Shown one piece after another: positions 45,380-55,497 of a stretch of DNA of 64,000 nucleotides. The stretch's first letter is position 1. Each line of letters begins with the position of its first letter. This DNA is from Bacteroidales bacterium (lineage in GTDB: Bacteria; Bacteroidota; Bacteroidia; Bacteroidales; UBA932), in the NCBI GenBank assembly GCA_023667095.1, contig JAMPAT010000005.1:62001-126000 (forward strand), in the 5' to 3' direction. The notes beneath the pieces were generated by a model that saw only the letters and a list, made by a program, of their open reading frames with translations, was not told the DNA's origin and did no database searches. A program made the position numbers and the translations under genes.

Positions 45380-47869
45380 TTAGTTCCATCCTGTAACTGT
45401 ATCTGGATCAGGATATTTTTCGTTTCCTCCGTTCTTGTCTCCTTCGTATGTTGCCGAACATGACAGGATTGTGCTGAAATCAGTCTGGCTGCCGTCCTTG
45501 ATTATAGTCACAGTCGCATCCTGGTTCATTACCTTGTTGTCAACGAAATCCCTGAGAACACACATTCCGATGCAGTCCTGTCCGTCAACTTCACCGTTCT
45601 TGACCTGGAGCTTGCCATAGTTTGAAATCACAACATTTCCTCCGAGATATGAAAGGTTCTCAAAGCCGTTCAGTCCCCAGAACAGAGGCAAATCCTTGAT
45701 TACAAGGTCTCCGCCGATTGACCTGAGGGCAGACATGCCGTTCATGAACCATATATTTGTCATGCCTTCGAGGACAAATGAGCCGCCGACTTCTTCAAGG
45801 TCATGAAGTATGGTCCCGTCAAGTCCACGGCTGCTCTCCATGCTGGAATTCATTATCTTGAGGTCACCACCGACTTTCTTGATATTGTACAAAGCACCCT
45901 GGGCCTCTCCTGCCCAATGGAAACAAAGTCCAGGGCAGCCGTCAATGATGAGGTCTCCCTTGATTTCATGGATTTCCTTGAAACCGTCCGGATTGTTGGC
46001 TGTTCCGGCAAGATTCCTCAGGACAATGCTTCCCTCAAAGATGCGGTTGTGGGCAAATCCTCCAAGGAATCCGTTCGTGCCGATTCCCCATACCGGCGTA
46101 CTGTCAGGATTTTCCACATATGTGATATTCTCTATTGTAAGCGTTCCTTTCACTGTGTAGACACGCTGGATTATCGAGCACAAGGCAGCCGTAGAGACAT
46201 CTCCGGTAATTGTCAGGTTGTTGACAGTCTCATTTGTGATTCCTGCCTTTACGAAGGCCTCTACTTCGGCTGTCCCGTTGAGAGTATAGCTCTGCGGGTC
46301 ACCAGGCTTAGTGCCGTCACATGAAGGAAGTTCAGAAAGGTCAATCTGTTCTGAAGATGTCCCGAGCCTTACATTTGCCGTGGAACTGATTATGTTCTTG
46401 TTGAGATATTCCCTGATTACACAGAATCCAGCCGACTCACCGTCTGACACTACGGGTATTGCACCATTGTCAAGAATGACGACATTGCCTCCGATATGGG
46501 TCAGATGGTCCATACCTTCAAGGCTGTGCAGGGACGCATTGTCCGTTACGTTTATGTCACCTCCTATTGTGGCAAGGGATGCTCCTGAGAATGAAGTGAA
46601 TGCAGAGCTACAATTCATAATTTCCATATTGCCGCCAATCTCTGCGAGCGATGCAAATGACTGGTTGTCACCGAATACTGCCCCGGAATTGTCAAGTTTC
46701 AAGGAACCGGATACGGTTTCAAGTGCATTGAATCCACGCCCGAGTCCTGGACAATTCCCTATCACAAGGTCTCCGCCAATTCTGGTGTATTTGTCAAATC
46801 CTGATGCTGAGGCAAGTGCTGCACAATCCTTTAGTGTAATCCCTTTCTGGCAGTCAATCCTGTCAAAGAATCCTGCAGTTCCAGATGCACCAAGATTTTC
46901 CCACACAAGATTTCCAAGGACAGCCCCTACCCTGCCGTATACTTTAGCAAGCATGGCATCAGTAATGTCATCCCCTTTTATCGTCAAGTCTACAACCTCC
47001 TCCTTTGGATTAGGTTCAAATGCGCAGAATTCTTCAAGTTCCTTTGCTCCGCTGATGACATAGCTCTGTCCTACAGGAGGCCTCAGGACCCAGTCAACCT
47101 TGGAAAAATCGGCCTCACAAGTCATCACACTGCTGCTTTCAAGGGTAATTTCATCAGATACCCTTATTTCAGCCGACAATCCCTTTTCATTCACTCCTGT
47201 GACAACAATGCCGGACAAAGTTCCTGGAGCTACAGCCACATAATAGGTCTGTCCAGACTGCGGGACACCCTCAAGCGCAATCCTTTCAGTACCTGTAATC
47301 ATGGTTACCTTGCCTGTTCCTGTATTCATCCTTACCTTCCCCGCAATGCGGTCATCCTCTGAGGCACCGCTGACCGAAAGGCTCCTGATGTCTCCGCTTA
47401 CCTTGACAGCAATAAGGGCGACCATATTCCTGAAGTCAAATTCATTACCGGATGTCCTTGACACAGCAAGGAGCGCAGCCGTGTCAACTCCTCCTGCGAC
47501 CAGAGCCTGTGTCTCAGGAAGGGAAGAAGTTATGTTGTCACTGCTGTTTGTCGCGGATTCACTGTATGGATAGAGTGCATAATATGTCTTTGCCGACTGA
47601 ATTGAACCGGCAAAGACAGCCTCATATCCATTGTATGATTCAGCCTCAAAATTATTGTTCTTCTTGTTTGCAAAGACAGAGATTGCCTCATTTGCAGACC
47701 AGTCAACTGTCGGCTCCAGCCCTTCCTCTGAAACGAAATGTTCAAAATGTGCCGGCCATGAGACATCGGACACGGACGGTTCCTCAGGACCGTCTATGCC
47801 GTTATCCTTGCAAGACGCCATGGTGATGAGTGCCATCACACAAAGGCCTGATGTATAAATACGTTTCAT
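45380..47869 (-). CDS. Surface lipoprotein: fimbrillin-like N-terminus plus two L-domain-like modules (paralogue A)
   Basis: An 829-residue paralogue of the next protein, with the same order: lipoprotein signal (TMASC, Cys20), fimbrillin-like domain (AISVFANKKNNNFEA, YYALYPYSES, TYYVAVAPGTLSGI), then two modules (about 267-533 and 546-805). Rungs read GGDLVIGNCPGL, GGNMEIMNCSS, IGGDINVTDN and IGGNVVILDN. The caps carry the paired cysteines (GFC with PSC, GMC with LSC). It follows the GH92-GH16 gene by 32 bases and is probably on the same transcript. The two paralogues could be tandem surface glycan-binding proteins, filling the role SusE/SusF-type proteins have in other PULs. This is inference. 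Confidence 0.83.
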   Translation of the reverse strand: MKRIYTSGLCVMALITMASCKDNGIDGPEEPSVSDVSWPAHFEHFVSEEGLEPTVDWSANEAISVFANKKNNNFEAESYNGYEAVFAGSIQSAKTYYALYPYSESATNSSDNITSSLPETQALVAGGVDTAALLAVSRTSGNEFDFRNMVALIAVKVSGDIRSLSVSGASEDDRIAGKVRMNTGTGKVTMITGTERIALEGVPQSGQTYYVAVAPGTLSGIVVTGVNEKGLSAEIRVSDEITLESSSVMTCEADFSKVDWVLRPPVGQSYVISGAKELEEFCAFEPNPKEEVVDLTIKGDDITDAMLAKVYGRVGAVLGNLVWENLGASGTAGFFDRIDCQKGITLKDCAALASASGFDKYTRIGGDLVIGNCPGLGRGFNALETVSGSLKLDNSGAVFGDNQSFASLAEIGGNMEIMNCSSAFTSFSGASLATIGGDINVTDNASLHSLEGMDHLTHIGGNVVILDNGAIPVVSDGESAGFCVIREYLNKNIISSTANVRLGTSSEQIDLSELPSCDGTKPGDPQSYTLNGTAEVEAFVKAGITNETVNNLTITGDVSTAALCSIIQRVYTVKGTLTIENITYVENPDSTPVWGIGTNGFLGGFAHNRIFEGSIVLRNLAGTANNPDGFKEIHEIKGDLIIDGCPGLCFHWAGEAQGALYNIKKVGGDLKIMNSSMESSRGLDGTILHDLEEVGGSFVLEGMTNIWFMNGMSALRSIGGDLVIKDLPLFWGLNGFENLSYLGGNVVISNYGKLQVKNGEVDGQDCIGMCVLRDFVDNKVMNQDATVTIIKDGSQTDFSTILSCSATYEGDKNGGNEKYPDPDTVTGWN

Positions 47870-47901
47870 GGTAAAAATTTATTGTTTTAGTGTGTTTTCC
47901 A

Positions 47902-50900
47902 TCAATGCCGCGGAATTGAGTATTCAATTTCCTCCTCGGCATATACCCTTATATAGTCGACATACATATCTGTGCCGTTGCCATAACGCTCCAGGTCTAT
48001 TCCCCATCCGCTTATGCCTCCGATAGCATAGTTGACAAGGAAGAGATGAGGCCTGTCGCGGGAGACATCGTTGGTCGGATGCCTGAACACCTCAATGTCA
48101 TCACAATAGTACACTGTATCATCCAAGTCTATGCGGACAGCGTACGTATGGAATGTCGTTGACCAGTAGGAGCCTCCTCCTATCTCCATCATAGGCACTA
48201 CGCAGTCCCTGTGTCCGCGGTCTGTGCCGTCGGGATTCTTCTGTCCCCAGAAATGGCTGCATATTGAATATCCGGGATGGTTCGGATTGCCCGGCCCGAC
48301 TCCTCCATAAGCCTCAATGATGTCAAGTTCGTCTCCGGCCGTATCCCTGTCTATGCCTGTTATTGTCCAGAAAGCAGGCCATGTACCTGGGGCGGACTGG
48401 GCTGTAAAACGGCATTCAAGATAGCAGGGGGCCTTTACCCACAGTCCTTCGCCGTCCATATTGACAGAAGCTATCAGTCCTGAGCTTCCGTTTGTGCCGG
48501 GACGCTTGCGTGCAGCTATCTTGAGATATGTGTCCCTCTGGAAGAAAGGATTGTCCGGACCGTCAACATCCGCAAACTGCCATCCGCTGAAATCTCCGAA
48601 ACGGGGCTTGTGTGCATTGTAGCGTGCATTACGTCCATCATTTGAGATGGACAAAGGACCGTCAAAGTCATCTTCAAAAATCAGTTTCAGTCCCTTGGCT
48701 CCAGCCGGTGCAGATTCCGGTATCCCCTGGCTCCATCCTACTCCGCCAGTGTTATAGAGCTGAAGTTCAAAAAAGTCCTTCTCACCCTTGTCATTATGTG
48801 CATAGATACGTACATTCATCGGACCTGCCGGGAATCTGTCTGCATTGAAAGAGAATGAGGCTGTGCCGTCTTTCCCTATTTTCAAGCCTTTCCTTGGTGT
48901 CAGGCATTCATCATGCCCCCACACTGACCGGTCTGAACCGGACGGCTGTCTCCATAGCATTGCCTTTGCCTCTGTCATGCCAGGTGCGCTGAAACGTACA
49001 GTAACCTTTCCTTTCACATCCGAACGGCATTCCGGCTCTATAACAGAAATGTTTTGTATCCACTCTGTGTTGGAGTTATCGCTTTGGCCATAATTAAAGT
49101 CGGCATATTGCGGATTTGGGACAGATATTGGAGTCGCTTTTTTCGTATCTATCTGAAATGACGGAGGATAGCTGTCCGGAGATGATGCCCGGCCCTCGTT
49201 GGGATGCCGTCCCATTTCAAGTTCAAGCAGACCGCCATCAATGACATCCTCATGCGAAATCCAGGACCTGTCCCATACCTGTCCATTGAGCCTTGCCCCT
49301 TGAACATATTTGTTTTCCTCGCTATAGTCCAGACATTTTACCTTAAATGTTTTTCCTTTGCCGACTTTCACCTCCACTTCCTCAAATACAGGACTTGTGA
49401 GTACATACACAGGAAGTCCGGGAGTCACAGGATAGAATCCCATCATAGAGAACACTGCAAAAGAGCCAAGCCCTCCGCCGTCCTCGTCTCCAGGAACTCC
49501 CATCAGGTCGTTCCGGAACCACATGTCAAGAAGTTTCCTTGTCCACTTCTGGGTTTTCCATGGCTGCCCTGCATAGCAATACAGATAAGGGATGTGCATG
49601 CAAGGCTCGTTTCCCATCGAATAGTTGCCCACAAGTGCGCTGTGGTCAGGTGCCTGCTTCCATACATCGGTCTTCTTCAATGTAGCCTCAAACATCCTGT
49701 CAAGTTCTCCGACAAACTTCTCTTCCCCTCCCATCAGCTCAATCAGGTCAGCTACATTATGCTGTACACCCCATCTGTAGATATGACCGTTATTCTCATC
49801 GTATGCATTGCGGAAACCGGTTCCACCAGACCAGGTATAGTCAAACGGTTCGATAAAATTACCCTCTTCATCCTTCGGATGGAAAAAACCGGTCTCCTGA
49901 TTGAATATGTTCCTGTAGTCAAGTGCACGCTTTGCGTATTGCTCTGCTGCCCTGCTGTCTCCGGCATATTCTGCAATCTTTGAAAGGCACCACTGGTCAA
50001 AGGCTGTACCGAGTGTGACGGCGACAGGCTGGCGTTTCTCGAAGCCATGGATTTCAGACTCTGTTTCAGGCTCGTCATCCCTGATTCCTGGATAATATCC
50101 GTGTTCTGAATAGAACCTGTCAAGACGTCCCGCAGGACAATATGTCCATGGGGCAAGGGACTTTGTCTTGAGAGTATTCTCTGCCATCTTGAACGCCATA
50201 TCCACATCAAAGTCCACAAGTCCCTTGGCTATACAGTCAGCTACTGTGGCCATCCCATGATTGCAGTTCATGGAATGGCTGTCTCCAGTCACAAGCGGAA
50301 ACATTGGATACCATCTGTTTTCAGTCTGCGAAGCGGCCATTATGGCGGAATTGACCATATCCATTTCCTTTCCCGGGTCTATGATTGTGCGGAGAGGATG
50401 TGCAGCAAGATATGTATCCCAATACCAGTCATCCACATAGAAAGGCCTTCCGTTGTCACGGTGCACCTGTCCGTCAAATCCGCTATAGTACGAACCGTCT
50501 TCCGAGATGCAGACCGGACGTTCATAAATCCGGTACAGGGATGTATAGAACACTGACTTTTCATCATCCGAACCTCCTTTCACCTTGATTTTTGAAAGGG
50601 TCTCGTTCCAGATGCTGCGGCCCTCATCGGCAACCTGCTCCAGCGTCCTGCCGTCAAGTTCACGCCTCATGTTGGCCGCTGCCTGGGCTTCACTGATGAA
50701 TGACACTCCATATTTCAGTTCGACCTCTGCGCGGTCAAACACCAATGCAGTCCGGCTATCGGAAATTCTCACTACGGATGACGGAAGCTGCTGAGGTTCA
50801 AGATGAAGATAGGCCCGTGCACCATTCTCCAGTTCCTCGTATCCGGACACAGACTTTCCGTCAGAAGAAAGCTCCCCCCTGAATGAATTTACAACGATGT

Positions 50901-51354
50901 AGTGAGAACCTTCTGAAGCGAACGCGATGCGGTAGACAGCACTTTGATGCGACGGGGCATAGTGGACATCAGCCTTGACTTCCTCCAGATAGACATCATA
51001 TCTGTATGGACATATCTTTTCGAGGTCATAATGATATGAGAAACTGCCGTCAAGCGTATCTGGACAATTCCATGGGCAGATGCTGAATGCCTGCGCACCG
51101 CGGTGTGAGGTGAGAAATACAGGCAGGCCGTCAAGAGTATCATCCGTAAAGTCACTGCGAAGCGGCACCGTGCGCATCATGCTGTTGGGCAGATGCACCG
51201 TAGGATATGTCGGCACAAGCAGATGGCTGATGTTGCCCATATACGGATTGACATAATCCACCGGGGCCTTGTCCTGTCTGCTGCATGAAGCCGCCATAGC
51301 AATGATGGAAGCAGAGACTGCCACAAGCGATATTATATGTTTCATATTTTTCAT
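47902..51354 (-). CDS. GH92-GH16 fusion enzyme (alpha-mannosidase-like plus beta-glucanase/galactanase-like)
   Basis: A 1,150-residue lipoprotein (signal ending MAASC, Cys24). Residues 30-720 are GH92: DDWYWDTYLAAHP, the Glu acid in MGNEPCMHIPYLY (Glu583) and GDEDGGG (Asp625); its start lacks the GHTFPGA block of canonical GH92. Residues about 765-870 are an Ig-like beta-sandwich. Residues 885-1,140 are GH16: WPAFWTITG and GDELDIIEAYG, the ExDxxE form with nucleophile Glu1009 and acid/base Glu1014, then YAVRIDLDDTVYYCDD. GH16 spans about 47905-48700. It overlaps the canonical GH92 gene by four bases (ATGA). It combines removal of alpha-mannose with backbone cleavage of a beta-1,3/1,4-glucan or galactan. 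Confidence 0.92.
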   Translation of the reverse strand: MKNMKHIISLVAVSASIIAMAASCSRQDKAPVDYVNPYMGNISHLLVPTYPTVHLPNSMMRTVPLRSDFTDDTLDGLPVFLTSHRGAQAFSICPWNCPDTLDGSFSYHYDLEKICPYRYDVYLEEVKADVHYAPSHQSAVYRIAFASEGSHYIVVNSFRGELSSDGKSVSGYEELENGARAYLHLEPQQLPSSVVRISDSRTALVFDRAEVELKYGVSFISEAQAAANMRRELDGRTLEQVADEGRSIWNETLSKIKVKGGSDDEKSVFYTSLYRIYERPVCISEDGSYYSGFDGQVHRDNGRPFYVDDWYWDTYLAAHPLRTIIDPGKEMDMVNSAIMAASQTENRWYPMFPLVTGDSHSMNCNHGMATVADCIAKGLVDFDVDMAFKMAENTLKTKSLAPWTYCPAGRLDRFYSEHGYYPGIRDDEPETESEIHGFEKRQPVAVTLGTAFDQWCLSKIAEYAGDSRAAEQYAKRALDYRNIFNQETGFFHPKDEEGNFIEPFDYTWSGGTGFRNAYDENNGHIYRWGVQHNVADLIELMGGEEKFVGELDRMFEATLKKTDVWKQAPDHSALVGNYSMGNEPCMHIPYLYCYAGQPWKTQKWTRKLLDMWFRNDLMGVPGDEDGGGLGSFAVFSMMGFYPVTPGLPVYVLTSPVFEEVEVKVGKGKTFKVKCLDYSEENKYVQGARLNGQVWDRSWISHEDVIDGGLLELEMGRHPNEGRASSPDSYPPSFQIDTKKATPISVPNPQYADFNYGQSDNSNTEWIQNISVIEPECRSDVKGKVTVRFSAPGMTEAKAMLWRQPSGSDRSVWGHDECLTPRKGLKIGKDGTASFSFNADRFPAGPMNVRIYAHNDKGEKDFFELQLYNTGGVGWSQGIPESAPAGAKGLKLIFEDDFDGPLSISNDGRNARYNAHKPRFGDFSGWQFADVDGPDNPFFQRDTYLKIAARKRPGTNGSSGLIASVNMDGEGLWVKAPCYLECRFTAQSAPGTWPAFWTITGIDRDTAGDELDIIEAYGGVGPGNPNHPGYSICSHFWGQKNPDGTDRGHRDCVVPMMEIGGGSYWSTTFHTYAVRIDLDDTVYYCDDIEVFRHPTNDVSRDRPHLFLVNYAIGGISGWGIDLERYGNGTDMYVDYIRVYAEEEIEYSIPRH

Positions 51355-53531
51355 CTGTCCGTTTTTTCGTTCGACATGACATATCTCAATTCACCTCCTG
51401 CCATTATCTGGCTGTATGTTATGACATTGTTTTCAAGAGGTTTCCCGTTCAGTTCGGCAGACTTGACATATCTGTTTTCATCCGAAAGCCCTGCTGCCCT
51501 GATATCAAGGACATTCCCGCCATGAAGCCTTAGCCGGAATCCGGCAATCTGAGGTGCGCCTATTACATATTCACCTGAAATGCTGTCCAGAGGATAGAAT
51601 CCCATGGCTGAAAACATATACCAGGCAGACATCTGGCCGCAGTCGTCATTTCCGCAAAGCCCGTCAGGGCGGGGCCGGTAGAATTTATCGAAAATTTCAC
51701 GCACGAGTTCCGCAGTACGGTCATTGTCGCCAAGGCGGCTGTAAAGGTATGCGACATGATGGCTCGGTTCATTGCCATGCGCATACTGGCCGATAAGTCC
51801 TGTGACATCACCTGTGAATCCGGTCTGCTCTGCACGTGCCTGGATTATGAACAGGGAATCCAGCTTAGTCATGAAAGCCTGCCGGCCTCCCATCAGTTCC
51901 ACCAGGCCTTCCAAATCGTGCATTACATGCCATGTGTACTGCCAGGCGTTGCCTTCTGTGTAGTCTCCTCCGGCAGTTCCGCCATGCGAGAGATGGAATT
52001 TGTCAAACGGAGTCCTCCAATTTCCGTTGCTGTCCTTTCCACGGACAAGCCCGTTTGAGGTGTCAAACAGGTTTTTCCAGTATCCTGACCTTTTCATGAA
52101 GAATGCCTGTTCCCCGGCCAGTCCGAGTTCTCCGGCAAGGACAGCTGCACAATAGTCGTCATATCCGCATTCGAGCGTCCTTGATGCAGACTCCTCATTT
52201 ATTATGTCGAAAGGATAATACCCATATTTGTCATAGACATCCCAGTCCGCCTTGTAATGAGGCTCTGTCAAGGATTTCCTTACCGCGGCAAATGCCCTGT
52301 CCCTGTTGACATGAGGCAGATTCTTAAGACATGCATCCACCACGACCGGTACAGCATGGTTGCCTATCATGCAATAATTCTCCTTGCCCCACAATGCCCA
52401 TATAGGCAGGAACCCCTGTGCATCGCAATGGTCAAGCATATTGTCAACCATTGTTCCGGCAAGCTCCGGCATCATGAGCGCGTAGAAAGGATGTGCCGCA
52501 CGGAAAGTATCCCAAAGTGAGAATGTGGAGAAGTATCTTCCTCCCACGGCATATCGCACTACATCATCTGCACCGCGATATGACCCGCTGACATCAGCGA
52601 TATTGTTCGGCTGGATGAGGAGATGATAGAACGAGGTATAGAAATTCGCGAGCTGGTCTTCCGTCCCGTCAACTTCTATCATGTGGAAGTACCTGTTCCA
52701 TTCATCTGACGCTGCCTTCCTGACAGCACTGAAATTCCAGCCAGGCACTTCTGCCGCCATGTTTGCCTTTGCCGCATCTATGCTGACAGTGGACATCGCC
52801 ACCTTTGCCACAAGTTCCTTTGAGCCTTCCGGAAACATCAGGACATATTTCGGTGCCATATTGTCCGGAGAGCCGGCTACGCGAATGGTATCCGCCACAG
52901 GCACACTGAATTCTATCACATAATAGAAATGCCTCTGCACCCACCCTGTCACATGATGATGTCCGGAAATCACAGTCGGAGACTCAAAATTGACCTCAGC
53001 CTCAAGGACATGTGTGTCATACTGGTGCTCGGAACTCGTCTGTGCCGTCTGGAAATCAATATACAGCCCCGCTGTTGCAGTTTTGTAGTGATACCTGTGC
53101 ATCGCCACATGAGGGCTGCAGGTCAGTTCCACATCGACATTGTTGTCTGTCAGGGTGACACTGTAATATCCCGGGACAGCAAATTCCGTTTCCTTGTCCC
53201 ATGCGCTTCTGAAATCAGGATTAGGCCCTTCTGAGAATGGCATGAACATCAGGTCACCGAGGTCAGGGCAGCCTGTACCGTTGAGATGGTTCTGTCCGAA
53301 TCCCCAGATCTGGCTGTCGTCGTTATTGTAGCCGCTGCAATGTTCCCATCCATAGTTCCCTGTATGCGGGCTTGGTTGCATAAGGCCGAAGGGATATGCA
53401 GCTCCAGGGAAAGTGTGGCCAGTATAGGCCGTCCCCACCATAGGATTGGCGTACTGCACCAGATCCCGTCCGTCCCGGCATGAGACGGACAGGAGGGCAG
53501 CACACACATACATTATGAAAAACTTTCTCAT
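51351..53531 (-). CDS. GH92 alpha-mannosidase lipoprotein (canonical form)
   Basis: A 726-residue enzyme with lipoprotein signal (LLSVSC, Cys18). It carries the standard family blocks: NPMVGTAYTGHTFPGAAYPFGL, FGQNHLNGTGC, FSLWDTFRAAHPFY, GNHAVPVVVDA, HGNEPSHHVAYLY (acid Glu588) and GNDDCGQMSAWYMFSAMGFYP (base Asp629/630, Ca-binding context). GH92 enzymes are Ca-dependent inverting alpha-mannosidases that trim mannan or N-glycan branches. Overlaps with the next gene (ATGA) and with the upstream GH-A gene (4 bases) show tight coupling. The linkage specificity is not readable here. Confidence 0.96.
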   Translation of the reverse strand: MRKFFIMYVCAALLSVSCRDGRDLVQYANPMVGTAYTGHTFPGAAYPFGLMQPSPHTGNYGWEHCSGYNNDDSQIWGFGQNHLNGTGCPDLGDLMFMPFSEGPNPDFRSAWDKETEFAVPGYYSVTLTDNNVDVELTCSPHVAMHRYHYKTATAGLYIDFQTAQTSSEHQYDTHVLEAEVNFESPTVISGHHHVTGWVQRHFYYVIEFSVPVADTIRVAGSPDNMAPKYVLMFPEGSKELVAKVAMSTVSIDAAKANMAAEVPGWNFSAVRKAASDEWNRYFHMIEVDGTEDQLANFYTSFYHLLIQPNNIADVSGSYRGADDVVRYAVGGRYFSTFSLWDTFRAAHPFYALMMPELAGTMVDNMLDHCDAQGFLPIWALWGKENYCMIGNHAVPVVVDACLKNLPHVNRDRAFAAVRKSLTEPHYKADWDVYDKYGYYPFDIINEESASRTLECGYDDYCAAVLAGELGLAGEQAFFMKRSGYWKNLFDTSNGLVRGKDSNGNWRTPFDKFHLSHGGTAGGDYTEGNAWQYTWHVMHDLEGLVELMGGRQAFMTKLDSLFIIQARAEQTGFTGDVTGLIGQYAHGNEPSHHVAYLYSRLGDNDRTAELVREIFDKFYRPRPDGLCGNDDCGQMSAWYMFSAMGFYPLDSISGEYVIGAPQIAGFRLRLHGGNVLDIRAAGLSDENRYVKSAELNGKPLENNVITYSQIMAGGELRYVMSNEKTDR

Positions 53532-54886
53532 TTGAATTCAAGGATATATGGATGATTTGTCATTGTCAAGGAGACTTCAGATGTGTTTTTGGCTGTCTCG
53601 ACGACATCCGTACCCTTGGTAGGGTCATAGATATTTATATTGCTGTATTCCTTGTCAAGCTTGACCACGATCTCATCCTTTCCTCCGGCATAGCGTTCTC
53701 CCCACACCACAAGTTCATACGTCCCGTCATATTTCTGCAGAAGAAGCGTATGCACTGTCTCAGGCTTGTCCGGAATGGAATACGAAAGCCTGCCAGGATG
53801 CTCTATTGACTTGTCATCCTTCAAGACAGTGGTCAGATTGTGCAGATAATGGGCAGAAAGCCTTGGTTCGTATGCAGGGGTGTAGAATCCGAAAGTCTGG
53901 TTGCCGGATTCGTCCGAACGGTCCCTGAGAATGTACATTGAAGTGTATTCCCATCCGCGTGCATACTGTGAAAGGTAGCATGACATATACATCAAAGCCT
54001 GTATCTCTTCTGTCACAGGACCGTTTTCCCCGTCAATCGTTGTTCCTGTCTCTGTTGTAACCTTCCTGAGCTGCATACATTCCTGCTCGGTATATCCCTG
54101 GTAGCCTTTCCCCCATGTCACACCATGGTTACCGTAAAGTCCGTCTACACGGCAGGCCGATGACGGATCGGAAGCGGCCCATGTCTGGTTGTTCTGGAGT
54201 GCAGGGAAATTAGGATGTATGAAATAGTTATGTACGTTGGCAACATCAGCGAACACAGTTCCTGCAGGAAGCAGGCATCCCGCGCCTGCAGGAATTGTCA
54301 GGAACTGGACACCTACATTGTCTGTCTCGGCACCGGCCTCTGTCAAAGACCAGACATCCACATCCTTAAGCAGAGGATCGGCTTTTATGGCAGCATAGAA
54401 GTCCCTGTGCAGCTTGGCAACAGGCATCCATGTGCCGGCTCCTCCTCCCTGTTCGCCTTCATAGTATATGGTCCAGTTGTTCGGCTCGTTGTTGCCTTCC
54501 ATCGCAATAAGCGCATCCTTTTCCTTGAGATAACGGGCGGCTTCAAGCACCTTCTCCATGTCACCGTCCTTGGAACCTGTACCTATTGCCATTGAGAACT
54601 TTATTCCTCCATTTTCCATCAGGTAGTCGAAACTGCTGTATCCCTTGGCACCATATCCGCTGCGGATCCATCTTGCTCCGATGTACTGCATGCACTCCAG
54701 TGTCTTTTCAAGACTTTCCCCCCTTGAATCAATAGATGAGTTGACACCGATGCTTGAAAGGAAGTCATTGGCAGGCACCGCCGTATAGACAGCATCCGAC
54801 GGGATTACATAATCATCGTAGGAAATCTTGTTGTCACATGCGACAAACAATGCCAGGGTCAAAAATAGTGATGTCATTTTATTCAT
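53528..54886 (-). CDS. Clan GH-A glycoside hydrolase-like lipoprotein
   Basis: A 452-residue lipoprotein (ATG 54886; signal ending FVAC, Cys17). The TIM-barrel order fits clan GH-A: IGARWIRSGYGAKG, FSMAIGTGSKDG, then the acid/base Glu134 in AMEGNNEPNNW and a likely nucleophile Glu279 in VTTETGTTID. The C-terminal part (about 360-452) is a beta-sandwich, as in GH39/GH30-like enzymes. I cannot decide among GH5, GH30, GH39 or an unclassified group. It follows the DUF1735-like gene by four bases and overlaps GH92 by four. Its role in the PUL is probably endo- or exo-cleavage of a beta-linked glycan. Confidence 0.8.
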   Translation of the reverse strand: MNKMTSLFLTLALFVACDNKISYDDYVIPSDAVYTAVPANDFLSSIGVNSSIDSRGESLEKTLECMQYIGARWIRSGYGAKGYSSFDYLMENGGIKFSMAIGTGSKDGDMEKVLEAARYLKEKDALIAMEGNNEPNNWTIYYEGEQGGGAGTWMPVAKLHRDFYAAIKADPLLKDVDVWSLTEAGAETDNVGVQFLTIPAGAGCLLPAGTVFADVANVHNYFIHPNFPALQNNQTWAASDPSSACRVDGLYGNHGVTWGKGYQGYTEQECMQLRKVTTETGTTIDGENGPVTEEIQALMYMSCYLSQYARGWEYTSMYILRDRSDESGNQTFGFYTPAYEPRLSAHYLHNLTTVLKDDKSIEHPGRLSYSIPDKPETVHTLLLQKYDGTYELVVWGERYAGGKDEIVVKLDKEYSNINIYDPTKGTDVVETAKNTSEVSLTMTNHPYILEFK

Positions 54887-54890
54887 GGTT

Positions 54891-55478
54891 TTATATATTG
54901 TCAAATATGGTTGTATCAATTATTATTGCCAGGCGGCAGTATTCTTCATTCATTTCACGGTCATCAGTATTGATTGATACGCCGAATACAAGCTCCTTGT
55001 GCCTGTTCAGGCGGTCCATGAGGTAGTCAAGGTCAATTACCACATTGAATGCCGCGTATGCCTGACCGTCCTTCACGATGACCCGCTCCGTGCACTCCCT
55101 CAGGTCAATGGGGATAATGTCTGTATCTTCCGGAAGTGTCCCGTCCAGAATCATGTCATAGACTACATCATCGTCCATATACACATCTACAGCGACATTT
55201 CCATGATTGTCAACGCCTGAGCGGTACACTGACAGAGGGATGGAGAACGTGTATTCATCATAATCTATAAGGAAACGGTAGGTAGAACCTTCAGTAGGAG
55301 TGCTTCCTGCACTTTCCTCAGCCTTGTCGATGAGATAGATTGATGATGACACAGCCGCAGGGAGATATATCTTCTGGGCAGGGTACACGGCATCCGTGAC
55401 CCCGGTCCCGCATGAGACTGCTGCAAGAAGCAGCAATGCCATGCAGAATGTACTTGTTATTCTTTTGATTATATTCAT
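54891..55478 (-). CDS. DUF1735-like surface lipoprotein (SusE-position)
   Basis: A 195-residue lipoprotein (signal ending AVSC, Cys23). A single beta-sandwich of DUF1735 (BT_3987-like) type is visible: DAVYPAQKIYLPAA near the start and SIPLSVYRSGVD, NVAVDVYMDDDVV, YAAFNVVIDLDYL. Longer relatives carry additional C-terminal binding domains that are missing here, so this is a short form. It follows SusD by 19 bases and precedes the GH-A gene by four. It is expected to be a surface glycan-binding accessory protein. Confidence 0.8.
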   Translation of the reverse strand: MNIIKRITSTFCMALLLLAAVSCGTGVTDAVYPAQKIYLPAAVSSSIYLIDKAEESAGSTPTEGSTYRFLIDYDEYTFSIPLSVYRSGVDNHGNVAVDVYMDDDVVYDMILDGTLPEDTDIIPIDLRECTERVIVKDGQAYAAFNVVIDLDYLMDRLNRHKELVFGVSINTDDREMNEEYCRLAIIIDTTIFDNI

Positions 55479-55497
55479 GATGCCATAGATTTAATGC

